Positions 9,327 to 17,912 are shown, counted from the stretch's first letter. The stretch is 64,000 nucleotides of DNA from Geothermobacter ehrlichii (GCF_008124615.1 NZ_VNIB01000001.1:434001-498000); one strand, 5' to 3'. Program-made: numbers and translations. Notes: a model not told the origin generated them from the sequence alone.

Positions 9327-9863
9327 GCCAGGTTCAGAGACAACAGGACGACGGGAGATACGACCCGCGTCAACGGCCAGATAAGGGCCCGGGAAGTCCG
9401 GGTCATCACCGAGGACGGAGAACAGCTGGGCATCATGGATGTTGCCTCCGCCCTGGAAGCCGCCGCCGAGCGCGGCCTGGATCTGGTCGAGGTAGCACCG
9501 AATTCAAATCCGCCTGTCTGCCGCATCATGGATTACGGCAAGTACAAGTACCAGGCGAGCAAAAAGGCTGCTGAAGCTAAGAAGAAAGCGGCCCGGGTCG
9601 ATATCAAGGAAGTCAAGCTGCGGCCCAAGACCGAGGAGCACGACTACAACGTCAAGGTTCGCAACGCTCGACGCTTTCTCGAGGCCGGCAACAAGGTCAA
9701 GGTGACCATCATGTTTCGCGGCCGCGAGGTGACCCATCCGGAGTTCGGCCGCAGGCTCCTGGAGCGGGTCGCCGAAGACGTGAAGGATCTCGGCCAGGTC
9801 GAGATGATGCCTCGGATGGCCGGGCGGTTCATGACCATGGTCGTTGCGCCGCTGAAAAAATAA
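9324..9863 (+). CDS. infC: Translation initiation factor IF-3
   Basis: Binds the 30S subunit and checks the start codon. 179 residues from the ATC at 9324, matching family length (about 170-180). N-terminal domain includes [19 protein letters not shown] and [21 protein letters not shown] (both IF-3 hallmarks); a Lys-rich linker follows ([10 protein letters not shown]), then the C-terminal domain with [18 protein letters not shown]3 discriminates against non-standard starts, so an ATC start implies negative autoregulation, as known for the AUU start of Escherichia coli infC. Annotation from the ATG at 9435 would be a truncation. Confidence 0.93.
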   Translation: MARFRDNRTTGDTTRVNGQIRAREVRVITEDGEQLGIMDVASALEAAAERGLDLVEVAPNSNPPVCRIMDYGKYKYQASKKAAEAKKKAARVDIKEVKLRPKTEEHDYNVKVRNARRFLEAGNKVKVTIMFRGREVTHPEFGRRLLERVAEDVKDLGQVEMMPRMAGRFMTMVVAPLKK

Positions 9864-9897
9864 TTCCCGCTCTGCAGCGGGTGCCAAGGAGAACGAT

Positions 9898-10095
9898 ATG
9901 CCGAAGATCAAGACCAACAGGGGCGCCGCCAAGCGCTTCCGCAGGACCGGAACCGGAAAGATCCGTCGGAACAAGGCTTATCACAGCCACATTCTGACCA
10001 AAAAGACCACCAAGAGAAAGCGTGAAATGCGTCAGTCGGCCCTGGTTGCGCCGGCGGATGCCAAGAATATCGCCCGGCTCATTCCCTATCTGTGA
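9898..10095 (+). CDS. rpmI: 50S ribosomal protein L35
   Basis: 65 residues, very basic, with the L35 pattern [20 protein letters not shown] and [12 protein letters not shown]. It is preceded by AAGGAG six bases before the ATG. Standard infC-rpmI-rplT order. In the gap before it a small hairpin (CCCGCT/AGCGGG) lies at 9867-9882. Confidence 0.97.
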   Translation: MPKIKTNRGAAKRFRRTGTGKIRRNKAYHSHILTKKTTKRKREMRQSALVAPADAKNIARLIPYL

Positions 10096-10096
10096 G

Positions 10097-10185
10097 CCGG
10101 ACACCAGGGCAGTGAACTGAGGGGAAAGGTCTCCTCCTTCAGATCCTGTCCGGATCGTGGTTTTGTGCCACGATCAATTTTTTTT
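10097..10185 (+). promoter_or_regulatory. Structured rplT leader, putative L20 attenuator
   Basis: The 106-bp rpmI-rplT gap folds on paper into a long irregular stem, CCGGACA (10097-10103) with TGTCCGG (10147-10153), enclosing a second helix around CTGA/TCAG (near 10117 and 10138). It is followed at once by an intrinsic terminator at 10153-10185. L20 is known to repress its own operon by binding leader RNA in both Escherichia coli (within rpmI-rplT) and Bacillus (before infC). The assignment to L20 here is inference. Confidence 0.5.
10153..10185 (+). terminator. Intrinsic terminator/attenuator just before rplT
   Basis: Stem GATCGTGG (10153-10160)/CCACGATC (10168-10175), 7-base loop, then AATTTTTTTT. 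It stands between two genes that are normally cotranscribed, with the rplT Shine-Dalgarno AAAGGAG directly after it. Confidence 0.75.
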
Positions 10186-10201
10186 AAAGGAGTGCTGAAA
10201 G

Positions 10202-10558
10202 ATGCCGAGAGTCAAAAGAGGATTCAAAGCGAGACGCAGAAGAAACCGTATCCTGAAACTGGCCAAAGGTTACCGCGGCGCGCGTGGCAAGCTGTTCCGC
10301 AGCGCCACCGAGGCGGTCGACCGGGCCCTCAACTACGCCTACCGCGACCGCAAGGTGCGCAAGCGCGACTTCCGCGCGCTGTGGATCACCCGCATCAACG
10401 CCGCGGCGAGGGAAAACGGCCTGACCTACAGCCGCCTGGTGCACGGGCTGAAGAAAGCCGACATCCAGCTCGACCGGAAGATTCTGGCCGAACTGGCGGT
10501 GACTGATCCCGCCGGCTTTAGCTCGGTTGTGGAGCAGGCTCGAGCGCAGCTTCAATAA
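10202..10558 (+). CDS. rplT: 50S ribosomal protein L20
   Basis: 118 residues, normal length, strongly basic N-terminus ([18 protein letters not shown]) that threads into 23S rRNA, then [16 protein letters not shown] and [23 protein letters not shown] pieces typical of L20. The start follows AAAGGAG. L20 is the likely ligand of the structured leader upstream. Confidence 0.98.
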   Translation: MPRVKRGFKARRRRNRILKLAKGYRGARGKLFRSATEAVDRALNYAYRDRKVRKRDFRALWITRINAAARENGLTYSRLVHGLKKADIQLDRKILAELAVTDPAGFSSVVEQARAQLQ

Positions 10559-10563
10559 CGGAG

Positions 10564-10597
10564 AAAAAAGATGAGGCTGGGCCTCATCTTTTTTTTT
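10564..10597 (+). terminator. Intrinsic terminator between rplT and pheS
   Basis: A-run, stem GATGAGGC (10570-10577)/GCCTCATC (10581-10588), loop TGG, then nine T (10589-10597). Either ends the ribosomal-protein transcript or attenuates pheST, whose start is 47 bp downstream. Confidence 0.85.
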
Positions 10598-10675
10598 GTG
10601 CAGCCCGTACAGGGGCGACTGCATCATTTTCAAGGATGGGAGCATGAAGGACAAACTCGAAACCCTGGCCCGTGA
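10571..10675 (+). other. Possible Phe-codon leader ORF overlapping the pheS terminator
   Basis: An ORF of 34 codons starts at ATG 10571, seven bases after GGAG (10560-10563), and runs MRLGLIFFF then 25 more residues, overlapping the pheS start in another frame. The three TTT codons are the T-run of the terminator and a fourth Phe codon is at 10628. It recalls the pheM leader peptide of enterobacteria, but any in-frame T-run would give FFF, so this may be chance. Confidence 0.25.
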
Positions 10676-11663
10676 CACCGGCGCGGCGATAGCCGCCGCC
10701 GTCAGCGAATCCGAGCTGCAGCAGATTCGGGTTCGGATTCTCGGCAAGAAGGGCGAGCTGACGGCGATCATGAAGGGGATGGGAAAGCTTTCCCCCGAAG
10801 AACGTCCGGTCGTTGGCGCTCTCGCCAACAGGGTCAAGCAGGAACTGGAACAGGCCTTTGCCGAAAAGATCGGGCAGCTGCGGCAGCAGGAGGTCGCCCG
10901 CCGCCTGGCTTCGGAAAAGATCGACGTGACTCTGCCCGGCCGTCCGGCCTGGATCGGCAGCCGGCATCCGATCACCCTGGTGACCGAAGAAGTGGTCGGC
11001 ATTTTTGCCTCGCTCGGTTTCGGCGTTGCCGAAGGCCCTGAAATCGAGCAGGATTTCTACAATTTCGAGGCGCTGAACATCCCGAAGGACCATCCCGCGC
11101 GTGACATGCAGGATACCTTCTATATCGACGACGACACCGTACTGCGCACCCACACATCGCCGGTGCAGATCCGCACCATGCTGGCGCAGCAGCCGCCGGT
11201 CCGGGTGGTCGCGCCGGGGACTGTCTACCGTCGGGATTCCGACCTGACCCACAGCCCGATGTTTCACCAGATCGAGGGTTTTCTGGTCGACAGGAAGGTC
11301 ACCTTCGGTGACCTGAAGGGGATTCTGACTACCTTTATCGAGCGTTTCTTCGGCCCCGATCTCGGTGTGCGCTTTCGGCCGTCCTTCTTTCCCTTCACCG
11401 AGCCTTCGGCGGAAGTCGATGTCGAATGCGTCATCTGCCGCGGCAAGGGCTGCCGGGTCTGCGGGCAGACCGGCTGGCTCGAAATTCTCGGCAGCGGCAT
11501 GATCGACCCGGAGGTTTTCCGTTCCGTCAACTACGATCCCGAAGTCTACAGCGGCTTTGCCTTCGGGATGGGGCTGGAGCGCATGGCCATGCTGAAATAC
11601 GGCGTCAACGACCTGCGGCTCTTTTTCGAGAACGACATCAGATTCCTCTCTCAGTTCAAGTAG
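10644..11663 (+). CDS. pheS: Phenylalanyl-tRNA synthetase alpha subunit
   Basis: Catalytic subunit of the alpha2-beta2 enzyme. 339 residues. N-terminal coiled coil (residues ~1-85), then the class II core: HPITLVTEEVVGIF near 110, QDTFYID near 155, HTSPVQIRTM as motif 2 entry, FHQIEGFLVD, and FRPSFFPFTEPSAEVDV near 250; motif 3 is GFAFGMGLERMAMLKYG. A cysteine pair set (CVICRGKGCRVCG) near residues 260-275 is often seen in PheS. The ATG at 10644 follows GGATGGGAG; upstream in-frame start codons would run into the terminator. Confidence 0.97.
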   Translation: MKDKLETLARDTGAAIAAAVSESELQQIRVRILGKKGELTAIMKGMGKLSPEERPVVGALANRVKQELEQAFAEKIGQLRQQEVARRLASEKIDVTLPGRPAWIGSRHPITLVTEEVVGIFASLGFGVAEGPEIEQDFYNFEALNIPKDHPARDMQDTFYIDDDTVLRTHTSPVQIRTMLAQQPPVRVVAPGTVYRRDSDLTHSPMFHQIEGFLVDRKVTFGDLKGILTTFIERFFGPDLGVRFRPSFFPFTEPSAEVDVECVICRGKGCRVCGQTGWLEILGSGMIDPEVFRSVNYDPEVYSGFAFGMGLERMAMLKYGVNDLRLFFENDIRFLSQFK

Positions 11664-11696
11664 TTGTACCTGAAAACCTAAAGGAAACTTGCATTC

Positions 11697-14102
11697 ATGA
11701 TCGTTACGACCAACTGGCTCAGGGAGTTTGTTGATTTCGATGGCGATGCCGCCGATCTGGCCCATCGCCTGACTATGGCGGGACTGGAAGTCGAATCGGT
11801 GGACCACATCGGTCAGGATCTCGACAGCGTCATTGTCGCCCGGCTGATCACCGTCGACCGGCATCCCGACGCCGACCGCCTGACCGTCTGCCGTGTCGAT
11901 ACCGGCAGCGAGGAACTGCAGATTGTCTGCGGCGCCACCAACCACCGGGCCGGCGATCTGGTTGCGCTGGCCCAGGTCGGCAGCGTGCTGCCCGGAAATT
12001 TCAAGATCAAGAAATCGAAGATTCGCGGCCAGGTATCCATGGGTATGCTCTGCTCGGAAAAGGAGCTGGGCCTTTCCGAGGAAGCTTCCGGCATCATGAT
12101 CCTGCCCGAAGGTCTCGAACCGGGGCGTCCCGTTTTCGAGGCTCTCGGCCTCAAGGATACCCGGCTGGAGATCGGCCTGACCCCCAATCGCCCCGACTGT
12201 CTGAGCGTGATTGGCGTCGCGCGCGAGGTCGCTGCCCTTTACGGCCGGAAGCTGAAGTTCCCCTCTGTCAGCGTCGTCGAACAGGGGCCCGATATCGGCG
12301 GCGAGACGTCGGTGACCATCGAAGAGCCCGAGCACTGCCCCCGCTACATGGCGCGGCTGATTCGTGGGGCCAAAATCGGTCCCTCGCCACAGTGGCTGGT
12401 GCGGCGGCTCGAGTCGGTCGGCCTGCGCTCGGTGAACAATGTGGTCGATATCACCAACCTGGTCATGCTCGAGCTCGGCCAGCCGATGCACGCTTTCGAC
12501 TTCAATCTGTTGCGCGGCGGCAGAATCGTCGTCCGGCGGGCCGAAGAGGGCAGCCGCTTTACCACTCTCGACGGCCAGGAGCGCCTGCTCAAGGGGACCG
12601 ACCTCGTCATCTGTGACGGCGAGGGCCCCGTGGCCCTGGCCGGCATCATGGGCGGCGAAAATTCGGAAATCCGTGAGGAGACCACCGACATCCTGCTCGA
12701 GAGCGCCTATTTCAGGCCGACGACGGTGCGTCGGACCAGCAAGCGGCTCGGAATCCACACCGAATCGTCACACCGCTTCGAGCGCGGTACCGATATCGAG
12801 ATGGTGCCGGTGGCCCTTGATCGCGCCGCCGCCCTGGTTGTCGAACTGGCCGGCGGTATCGTCTGCCGGGGGAGTATCGATGCCTACCCGCGGCCTTTCG
12901 TGCCGGCCCGCATCGACCTTTCGTCCGAGCGCTGTCGCGACGTTCTCGGCATCGATCTCGACACCGAGGCCATTCGCGGACATCTGGAGTCGATCGGTGT
13001 TGCAACCGGACCGGCGGCAGCCGACGGTGTCATCGCCTGCACGGTTCCGTCCTTCCGGCCTGACCTCGAAAGGGAGATCGACCTGGTCGAGGAGGTGGCC
13101 AGGCTGGCTGGTTACGACCGGATTCCGGTCACCATGCCGGAAACGCGCATTCTGGCGAGCAGGCCCAATCCGCTGCAGAACTTTGTCCGCGGCCTGCGCG
13201 ACCAGATGGTTGCCTCCGGCTTCAGCGAGGTGATCAACTACTCGTTCATCTCCCCGGCCGCCTTCGACCAGGTCGGCCTGGCAGCCGACGACAGCAGGCG
13301 TGATGCCATCGCCATTCTCAACCCGCTGACCGAAGAGCAGTCGGTGATGCGAACGACCCTCGTGCCCAGTCTGCTGCAGACCGTGACCGGCAATCTCGCC
13401 TACCGCTCCCTGGATCTGCGGCTTTTCGAACTGCGCCCGGTCTTTCTGCGCGGTGAGGGCGAGGAGCACGCCGAACCCTGTCGCCTTACGGCGGTCATGA
13501 CCGGCCGCCGCTCGCCCCTGGGATGGGCATCCGACCAGAACGCGGTCGATTTCTACGACCTGAAAGGGGTTGTCGAAAGGGTCCTGTCGGCCGCCGGCGT
13601 CGAGAATGCCGTCTGGCTCGCCGATGGTGAAGAACCCTATCTGCACCCGGGCAAATCGGCCAGGATCGTCGTCGACGGCGAGCTGCTCGGTACGGCCGGC
13701 GAGGTCCATCCCGTGGTCCAGGAAAAATACGGTCTCGAGCAGGTCGTTTATCTGTTCGAGCTCGATGTCGAAGTCCTGCGCAAACACGCCAGGGAAGGCG
13801 TCAGTTTCCGCGAACTTTCCCGTTTCCCCGATCTTTTCCGCGATACGGCCATTCTGGTCGATGAAGAGATTTCCGCTTCTCGGGTGCTTGAGGTTGTCAA
13901 GACGGCCATCCCGCGTTTCGCCGAAGATATCGTCCTTTTCGACCTCTACTGCGGCAAGGGGGTTCCCGAAGGCAAGAAGAGCCTGGCGTTCCGGGTTCGT
14001 TACCGGTCGAAGGAGGGGACCCTGACCGACGAGGAGATCAACCGCGTGCACGACAAGATCGTGCGCCGGCTGGAGAAGGATCTCGGCGCCCAGATACGCT
14101 GA
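11697..14102 (+). CDS. pheT: Phenylalanyl-tRNA synthetase beta subunit
   Basis: 801 residues, normal for the long bacterial form. Domains in order are an N-terminal segment, a tRNA-binding (EMAP-like) domain at ~40-150 (VCGATNHRAGDLVALAQVG), the B3/B4 editing region (LEIGLTPNRPDCLSVIGVAR, then GIMGGENSEI), the B5 domain (ERCRDVLGIDL), the class II-like core (VINYSFISPAAFDQVGL), and the C-terminal FDX-ACB anticodon-binding domain (FPDLFRDTAILVDE). It is 33 bp from pheS and forms the operon with it. Confidence 0.97.
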   Translation: MIVTTNWLREFVDFDGDAADLAHRLTMAGLEVESVDHIGQDLDSVIVARLITVDRHPDADRLTVCRVDTGSEELQIVCGATNHRAGDLVALAQVGSVLPGNFKIKKSKIRGQVSMGMLCSEKELGLSEEASGIMILPEGLEPGRPVFEALGLKDTRLEIGLTPNRPDCLSVIGVAREVAALYGRKLKFPSVSVVEQGPDIGGETSVTIEEPEHCPRYMARLIRGAKIGPSPQWLVRRLESVGLRSVNNVVDITNLVMLELGQPMHAFDFNLLRGGRIVVRRAEEGSRFTTLDGQERLLKGTDLVICDGEGPVALAGIMGGENSEIREETTDILLESAYFRPTTVRRTSKRLGIHTESSHRFERGTDIEMVPVALDRAAALVVELAGGIVCRGSIDAYPRPFVPARIDLSSERCRDVLGIDLDTEAIRGHLESIGVATGPAAADGVIACTVPSFRPDLEREIDLVEEVARLAGYDRIPVTMPETRILASRPNPLQNFVRGLRDQMVASGFSEVINYSFISPAAFDQVGLAADDSRRDAIAILNPLTEEQSVMRTTLVPSLLQTVTGNLAYRSLDLRLFELRPVFLRGEGEEHAEPCRLTAVMTGRRSPLGWASDQNAVDFYDLKGVVERVLSAAGVENAVWLADGEEPYLHPGKSARIVVDGELLGTAGEVHPVVQEKYGLEQVVYLFELDVEVLRKHAREGVSFRELSRFPDLFRDTAILVDEEISASRVLEVVKTAIPRFAEDIVLFDLYCGKGVPEGKKSLAFRVRYRSKEGTLTDEEINRVHDKIVRRLEKDLGAQIR

Positions 14103-14126
14103 TCGGCAGCTGGCAGGTCCGGATTT

Positions 14127-14172
14127 TCGGCCACCGGCAGGGCGTCGATTGTCGTCGTCTGCTGGTGGCCGA
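14127..14172. repeat. Long inverted repeat downstream of pheT
   Basis: A 14-bp arm (TCGGCCACCGGCAG, 14127-14140) pairs with CTGCTGGTGGCCGA (14159-14172) with one G-T wobble and an 18-base loop. No T-run follows, so it is not a standard intrinsic terminator. It may protect or process the pheT mRNA 3' end. Confidence 0.7.
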
Positions 14173-14228
14173 CTCACGGTTTCGGGCCTAACCCCTTGCA
14201 AAATATGAAACTTTCTTGCTGAAACCTG

Positions 14229-14257
14229 TTGTCAAGGGTATGGTGCTGTGTTATAAA
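14229..14257 (+). promoter_or_regulatory. Candidate sigma70 promoter of ihfA
   Basis: TTGTCA (14229-14234), 17 bp spacer, TATAAA (14252-14257), 47 bp before the ihfA ATG, in an AT-richer gap. One mismatch per box from consensus. Confidence 0.65.
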
Positions 14258-14304
14258 AGCCCATAAATTCAGGCAAGTTGGCCCTTTTGGCACGTGGAGG
14301 TTCT

Positions 14305-14586
14305 ATGACTAAGGCGGACCTGATCGAACGCGTATACCTCAAAACCGGTTATTCCAAGAAAGAATCCGCTGAAATTGTCGAGATGGTTTTCGACCTGATG
14401 AAAGAGACTCTGGAGGGCGGGGAAAAGATCAAGATCGCCGGCTTCGGCAACTTCGTTGTCAAGGACAAGGCCTCACGTCGTGGACGCAATCCCCAGACCG
14501 GAGAGGAAATCGAAATTACTTCCCGTCGGATCCTGACCTTCAAGCCGAGTCAGGTGCTCAAGAACATGATCAACGGGGAGAAGTAA
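14305..14586 (+). CDS. ihfA: Integration host factor alpha subunit (HU/IHF family)
   Basis: DNA-bending, nucleoid-associated protein. 93 residues. Family features are MTKADLIERVYLKTGYSKKES at the N-terminus (read in two parts), GGEKIKIAGFGNFVVKDK in the middle, the DNA-contacting arm RRGRNPQTGEEIEI, and RRILTFKPSQVLK at the end. Position directly after pheT, as in Escherichia coli, favours IhfA over HU. GGAGG lies five bases before the ATG at 14305; a TTG-initiated extension to 14278 is unlikely. Confidence 0.93.
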   Translation: MTKADLIERVYLKTGYSKKESAEIVEMVFDLMKETLEGGEKIKIAGFGNFVVKDKASRRGRNPQTGEEIEITSRRILTFKPSQVLKNMINGEK

Positions 14587-14622
14587 CCGCGGGCCGGTCT
14601 TCTTCCCGCCAGTTCCGGATGC

Positions 14623-15000
14623 ATGGACACGAGGATTCCTGACAAGCTCTATTTCCGGATCGGCGAAGTGGCCGAACTGACCGGGATCAAGCCGCATGTC
14701 CTGCGCTACTGGGAATCCGAGTTCAAGTCCTTCAAGCCTGTCAAAAGCCGCAGCAACCAGCGGCTCTATCGTCGCAAGGATGTCGAGCTGGTCTTTCGTC
14801 TCAAGGATCTGCTGTACGAACAGGGCTATACCATCGCCGGTGCGCGCAAGAAGCTGAAGGAAAGACAGCCATCCGGAAAGAAGGCTGTGGAGCAGCTGGC
14901 GCTTCCCCTGACAGGGGCCCGGGAGAAAGTCCTGCTGCGGCAGATTCATTCTGAGCTGAGCGTTCTGCGTGACCGGCTCAAATCTCCACTTGAGTCCTGA
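14623..15000 (+). CDS. MerR-family transcriptional regulator
   Basis: 125 residues. N-terminal winged helix-turn-helix of the MerR type ([20 protein letters not shown] at residues ~12-31, then [21 protein letters not shown]) and a short C-terminal helix (~95-125) that may dimerise. It has no cysteine, so it is not a metal- or redox-sensing MerR of the classic kind. The gene follows ihfA by 36 bp as in many Desulfuromonadales, and its target is unknown. It ends 18 bp before surE. Confidence 0.92.
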   Translation: MDTRIPDKLYFRIGEVAELTGIKPHVLRYWESEFKSFKPVKSRSNQRLYRRKDVELVFRLKDLLYEQGYTIAGARKKLKERQPSGKKAVEQLALPLTGAREKVLLRQIHSELSVLRDRLKSPLES

Positions 15001-15018
15001 TTTTTTTTCGAGGTTTCC

Positions 15019-15777
15019 TTGCTCATCCTGGTGACCAACGACGATGGCATTCAGTCCCCCGGTATTCACAGTCTGGCGGAGGGATTGAGAACAGTTGGCG
15101 AAGTCGTCGTGGTCGCGCCGGATCGGGAGCGCAGCGCCGTCGGGCATGCTCTGACCCTGCAGAGCCCGCTTCGCGCCGAAGAGTTGCGCCCCGGCTGGTT
15201 TGCCGTCGACGGCACGCCGACCGACTGTGTCAATCTCGGTATCCACGGCCTGCTCGAACGCCGGCCCGATCTGGTCGTTTCCGGAATCAACCGCGGGGGC
15301 AACCTGGGCGATGACATCACCTACTCAGGGACGGTAGCGGCCGCCATGGAGGCGACCCTGATGGGGGTTCCCGCTTTTGCTATCTCGCTGGTCGACGGTC
15401 CTTATCCCCTCGAGGCCTTTTTCCCGGCGGTCGGCATTGCCGTCCGGCTCAGCCACCTGCTGCAGGAGAGGAATCTGCCGCCGGACACCTTCTTCAATGT
15501 CAATGTTCCCAAGGAGCATTCCGGAGAGGTGCTGCTGACCCGGCAGGGGAAACGCCGCTATGGCGAGCTGGTGGTCGAAAAGGAGGATCCGCGCGGTCGC
15601 AAATACTACTGGATCGGCGGTGGTGAATCCGGTTTCGATGACGAGCCGGGGACCGATTTTCATGCCGTTGCCCGCGGTCATGTCTCGGTGACGCCTCTTC
15701 ACCTCGATCTGACCAATTACCGTGCCTTGGGCCAGCTGTCTTCCTGGGGCCTGGAAGAGCTGGGACAGACAGACTGA
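15019..15777 (+). CDS. surE: 5'/3'-nucleotidase SurE
   Basis: Metal-dependent stationary-phase survival phosphatase acting on nucleoside monophosphates. 252 residues. The N-terminus [15 protein letters not shown] contains the conserved NDDG metal site; [23 protein letters not shown] and [20 protein letters not shown] (in pieces) complete the active site. The start is a TTG at 15019 with GAGG five bases upstream; no ATG fits the conserved N-terminus. First gene of surE-pcm-dedA-nlpD-rpoS. Confidence 0.95.
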   Translation: MLILVTNDDGIQSPGIHSLAEGLRTVGEVVVVAPDRERSAVGHALTLQSPLRAEELRPGWFAVDGTPTDCVNLGIHGLLERRPDLVVSGINRGGNLGDDITYSGTVAAAMEATLMGVPAFAISLVDGPYPLEAFFPAVGIAVRLSHLLQERNLPPDTFFNVNVPKEHSGEVLLTRQGKRRYGELVVEKEDPRGRKYYWIGGGESGFDDEPGTDFHAVARGHVSVTPLHLDLTNYRALGQLSSWGLEELGQTD

Positions 15778-15788
15778 AACGGATTATC

Positions 15789-16439
15789 ATGCGTTACGCC
15801 ATAGCCAGAAAAAAAATGGTCGAACGGCAGATCCGCGGTCGTGGCATCACCGATCAGAAGGTGCTGAAAGCCATGCTCGAGGTGCCGCGGCATCTCTTTG
15901 TCGAACCGGCGCTGGAAAGCCAGGCCTACTCCGACAGCCCGCTGCCCATCGGCTATCGGCAGACCATTTCGCAGCCCTACATGGTCGGATACATGACGGC
16001 GGCGCTCGAGCTTCAGGGAGACGAAAAGGTGTTGGAAGTCGGCACCGGTTCGGGCTACCAGGCGGCGATTCTGGCGCGCATCGCCAGAAAGGTCTATACC
16101 GTCGAGCGCATCCCCGAGTTGGCGCGACGTGCGCGCCGCCTGTTCGATCAGCTGGGACTGAACAACATCAATCTCAAGGTCTGTGACGGCAGTCTCGGCT
16201 GGGCTTCCGAAGCTCCCTTCGACGCCATTGTCGTGACCGCTGCTTCACCCGACATTCCCGAGGAATACCTGCAGCAGCTGGCCGACGGCGGCCGACTGGT
16301 GATTCCCGTCGGCGGACAGGAAGGGCAGCTGCTGAAAAGGGTGACCCGCCGGGGGGATCATTTCGAGACGGAGAATCTTCTCGGCTGCCGGTTCGTGCCC
16401 CTGATCGGTGAACGTGGCTGGGCGGACGACGAGAACTGA
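15789..16439 (+). CDS. pcm: Protein-L-isoaspartate O-methyltransferase
   Basis: Repairs age-damaged aspartyl residues using S-adenosylmethionine. 216 residues. Typical features are [17 protein letters not shown] at the N-terminus, [17 protein letters not shown], and the SAM-binding motif [15 protein letters not shown] near residue 80. C-terminal segment [14 protein letters not shown] is also conserved. Spacing of 11 bp from surE and one base before the next gene indicates one operon. Confidence 0.96.
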   Translation: MRYAIARKKMVERQIRGRGITDQKVLKAMLEVPRHLFVEPALESQAYSDSPLPIGYRQTISQPYMVGYMTAALELQGDEKVLEVGTGSGYQAAILARIARKVYTVERIPELARRARRLFDQLGLNNINLKVCDGSLGWASEAPFDAIVVTAASPDIPEEYLQQLADGGRLVIPVGGQEGQLLKRVTRRGDHFETENLLGCRFVPLIGERGWADDEN

Positions 16440-16440
16440 C

Positions 16441-17034
16441 ATGCGCTGGTTGCGGCGGCTCTACGACTGGGTTCTGTCCTGGAGCGAAAGCCCTCATGCC
16501 CGGCCGGCTCTCTTTTTTCTCGCCTTGAGCGAAGCTTCCTTCTTTCCGGTTCCACCTGATGTGCTGCTGATGGCCATGTGTCTGGCGCTGCCGGCGGCGA
16601 GCTGGACCTTCGCCGCCATTGCCCTGGCCGGTTCGGTGCTGGGGGGGGTCGGCGGTTATCTGATCGGCTACGCCCTCTGGGGAGTGGCGGCGCCGTTTTT
16701 CTTCCACTATGTTCCCGGTTTCAACGTCGAAACCTTCGCCAGCATGCGGTCCCTGTTCGATCAGTACGGTTTTCTGGCTGTCTTTACCGCCGGTTTTACC
16801 CCCGTTCCCTACAAGATCATCACCATCAGCGCTGGTGTATTCCAGATCAATTTTCCGGTTTTTGTCGTGGCGTCCATCGTCAGCCGAGGGCTACGCTTTC
16901 TGCTGGTAGCGGGGCTGCTGAAGAAATTCGGGCCGCCGATCAGGGAGTTGATCGAGCGCTATTTCAATCTCTTCTCCCTTCTGTTTCTCCTGCTGTTGGT
17001 CGGCGGTTTTCTTCTCGTCAGGCATCTGCTGTGA
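16441..17034 (+). CDS. DedA/YqaA-like inner-membrane protein (SNARE-associated fold)
   Basis: 197 residues with four or five hydrophobic segments. The family region contains EASFFPVPPDVLLMAM near residue 35 and TPVPYKIITISAGVFQI near 115, both typical of YqaA/DedA proteins (re-entrant helix with P-x-P). Role in envelope homeostasis or lipid handling is suggested for the family, the substrate is unknown. It begins one base after the pcm stop. A similar gene sits between pcm and nlpD in other Desulfuromonadales; in Escherichia coli surE-pcm-nlpD-rpoS lacks it in that place. Confidence 0.9.
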   Translation: MRWLRRLYDWVLSWSESPHARPALFFLALSEASFFPVPPDVLLMAMCLALPAASWTFAAIALAGSVLGGVGGYLIGYALWGVAAPFFFHYVPGFNVETFASMRSLFDQYGFLAVFTAGFTPVPYKIITISAGVFQINFPVFVVASIVSRGLRFLLVAGLLKKFGPPIRELIERYFNLFSLLFLLLLVGGFLLVRHLL

Positions 17035-17117
17035 AAGGTTTGACCTTCGGGGGGGAGCTTTGCTAGTTTGACGGAAAACGTTCTCTTGCAGTTTTTTCGC
17101 TATTTTCAGGCGGGTTG

Positions 17118-17912
17118 ATGCGCTTTTCGAGGGGTTTTCTGCTGCTGACGGTTCTTCTTTTGCTTGCGGGCTGTTCGCCGCCTCGCGGTGTCTATCATAC
17201 CGTCGGCAAGGGGCAGACTCTTTACCAGATCAGCAAGACCTATCATGTCGACGAGGCCTATCTGGCCCGTGTCAACGGCATCGACGATCCCACCCGGCTG
17301 GCGGTGGGACAGAAGCTGTTCATTCCCGGCGCCACCCGCACCCGCTACGTGCCCCCCACGGTAAAAACCGTTGCCGGGAAACCGGCTCGTCCTTCCGTAG
17401 TATCCCGTTCGTCCGGCAGCAGAAAACAACCAGAGGCTCGCAAGTCGCCGCCCGCCCGTTCCGGCGGCGGAGCGGTGAAGAAGAAGGCCGAGACCGGCGT
17501 GCGCCGCAAACCGCCCGCCAGCCGTGCGGGCAGGGTGGAGAAGGGCTTTTTCGCCTGGCCGCAACGCGGAAAGATCGTGCGCCGGTTCGGCGGCCGTGGC
17601 GCCGGCGCCAGCAACGGAATCGAGATCGCCATGCCGCCCGGTTCGGCCGTTTTCAGCGCCGCTGCGGGCAAGGTGATCTACAGTGGCAACGGCATCAGCG
17701 GCTATGGCAACCTGATCGTCGTCCAGCACGAAAAGGACTATTATTCCATCTACGGCTACAACCGGCAAAACCTGGTCAAGGCTGGCAGTTTCGTCAGCAA
17801 GGGGCAGAAGATCGCCCTGTCCGGAGTCCCGCCTTCCGGGGGGGCTCCCAGGCTCTATTTCGAGATCAGAAAAGGGAAGACGCCGGTAAATCCCATTTTT
17901 TACTTGCCTTGA
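17118..17912 (+). CDS. NlpD-like lipoprotein: LysM plus degenerate M23 domain
   Basis: 264 residues. Signal with lipobox LLLAGC near residues 14-19, so it is lipid-anchored. A LysM peptidoglycan-binding domain spans ~28-74 (HTVGKGQTLYQISKTYHV), then a basic low-complexity linker and an M23-type domain from ~140. The M23 zinc motif HxGxD reads SNGIE and the later HxH reads YGYN, so the zinc ligands are missing. That is the pattern of amidase activators such as NlpD/EnvC, not of a hydrolase. Position directly before rpoS matches enteric nlpD-rpoS, where the rpoS promoter lies inside nlpD. Confidence 0.92.
   Translation: MRFSRGFLLLTVLLLLAGCSPPRGVYHTVGKGQTLYQISKTYHVDEAYLARVNGIDDPTRLAVGQKLFIPGATRTRYVPPTVKTVAGKPARPSVVSRSSGSRKQPEARKSPPARSGGGAVKKKAETGVRRKPPASRAGRVEKGFFAWPQRGKIVRRFGGRGAGASNGIEIAMPPGSAVFSAAAGKVIYSGNGISGYGNLIVVQHEKDYYSIYGYNRQNLVKAGSFVSKGQKIALSGVPPSGGAPRLYFEIRKGKTPVNPIFYLP

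Noticed and set aside
9435-9863. infC starting at the ATG at 9435
   Set aside because: Would remove the N-terminal domain; the ATC at 9324 with perfect Shine-Dalgarno restores the full protein.
10584-12758. 724-codon minus-strand frame over pheS-pheT
   Set aside because: Antisense shadow caused by codon bias; no recognisable protein.
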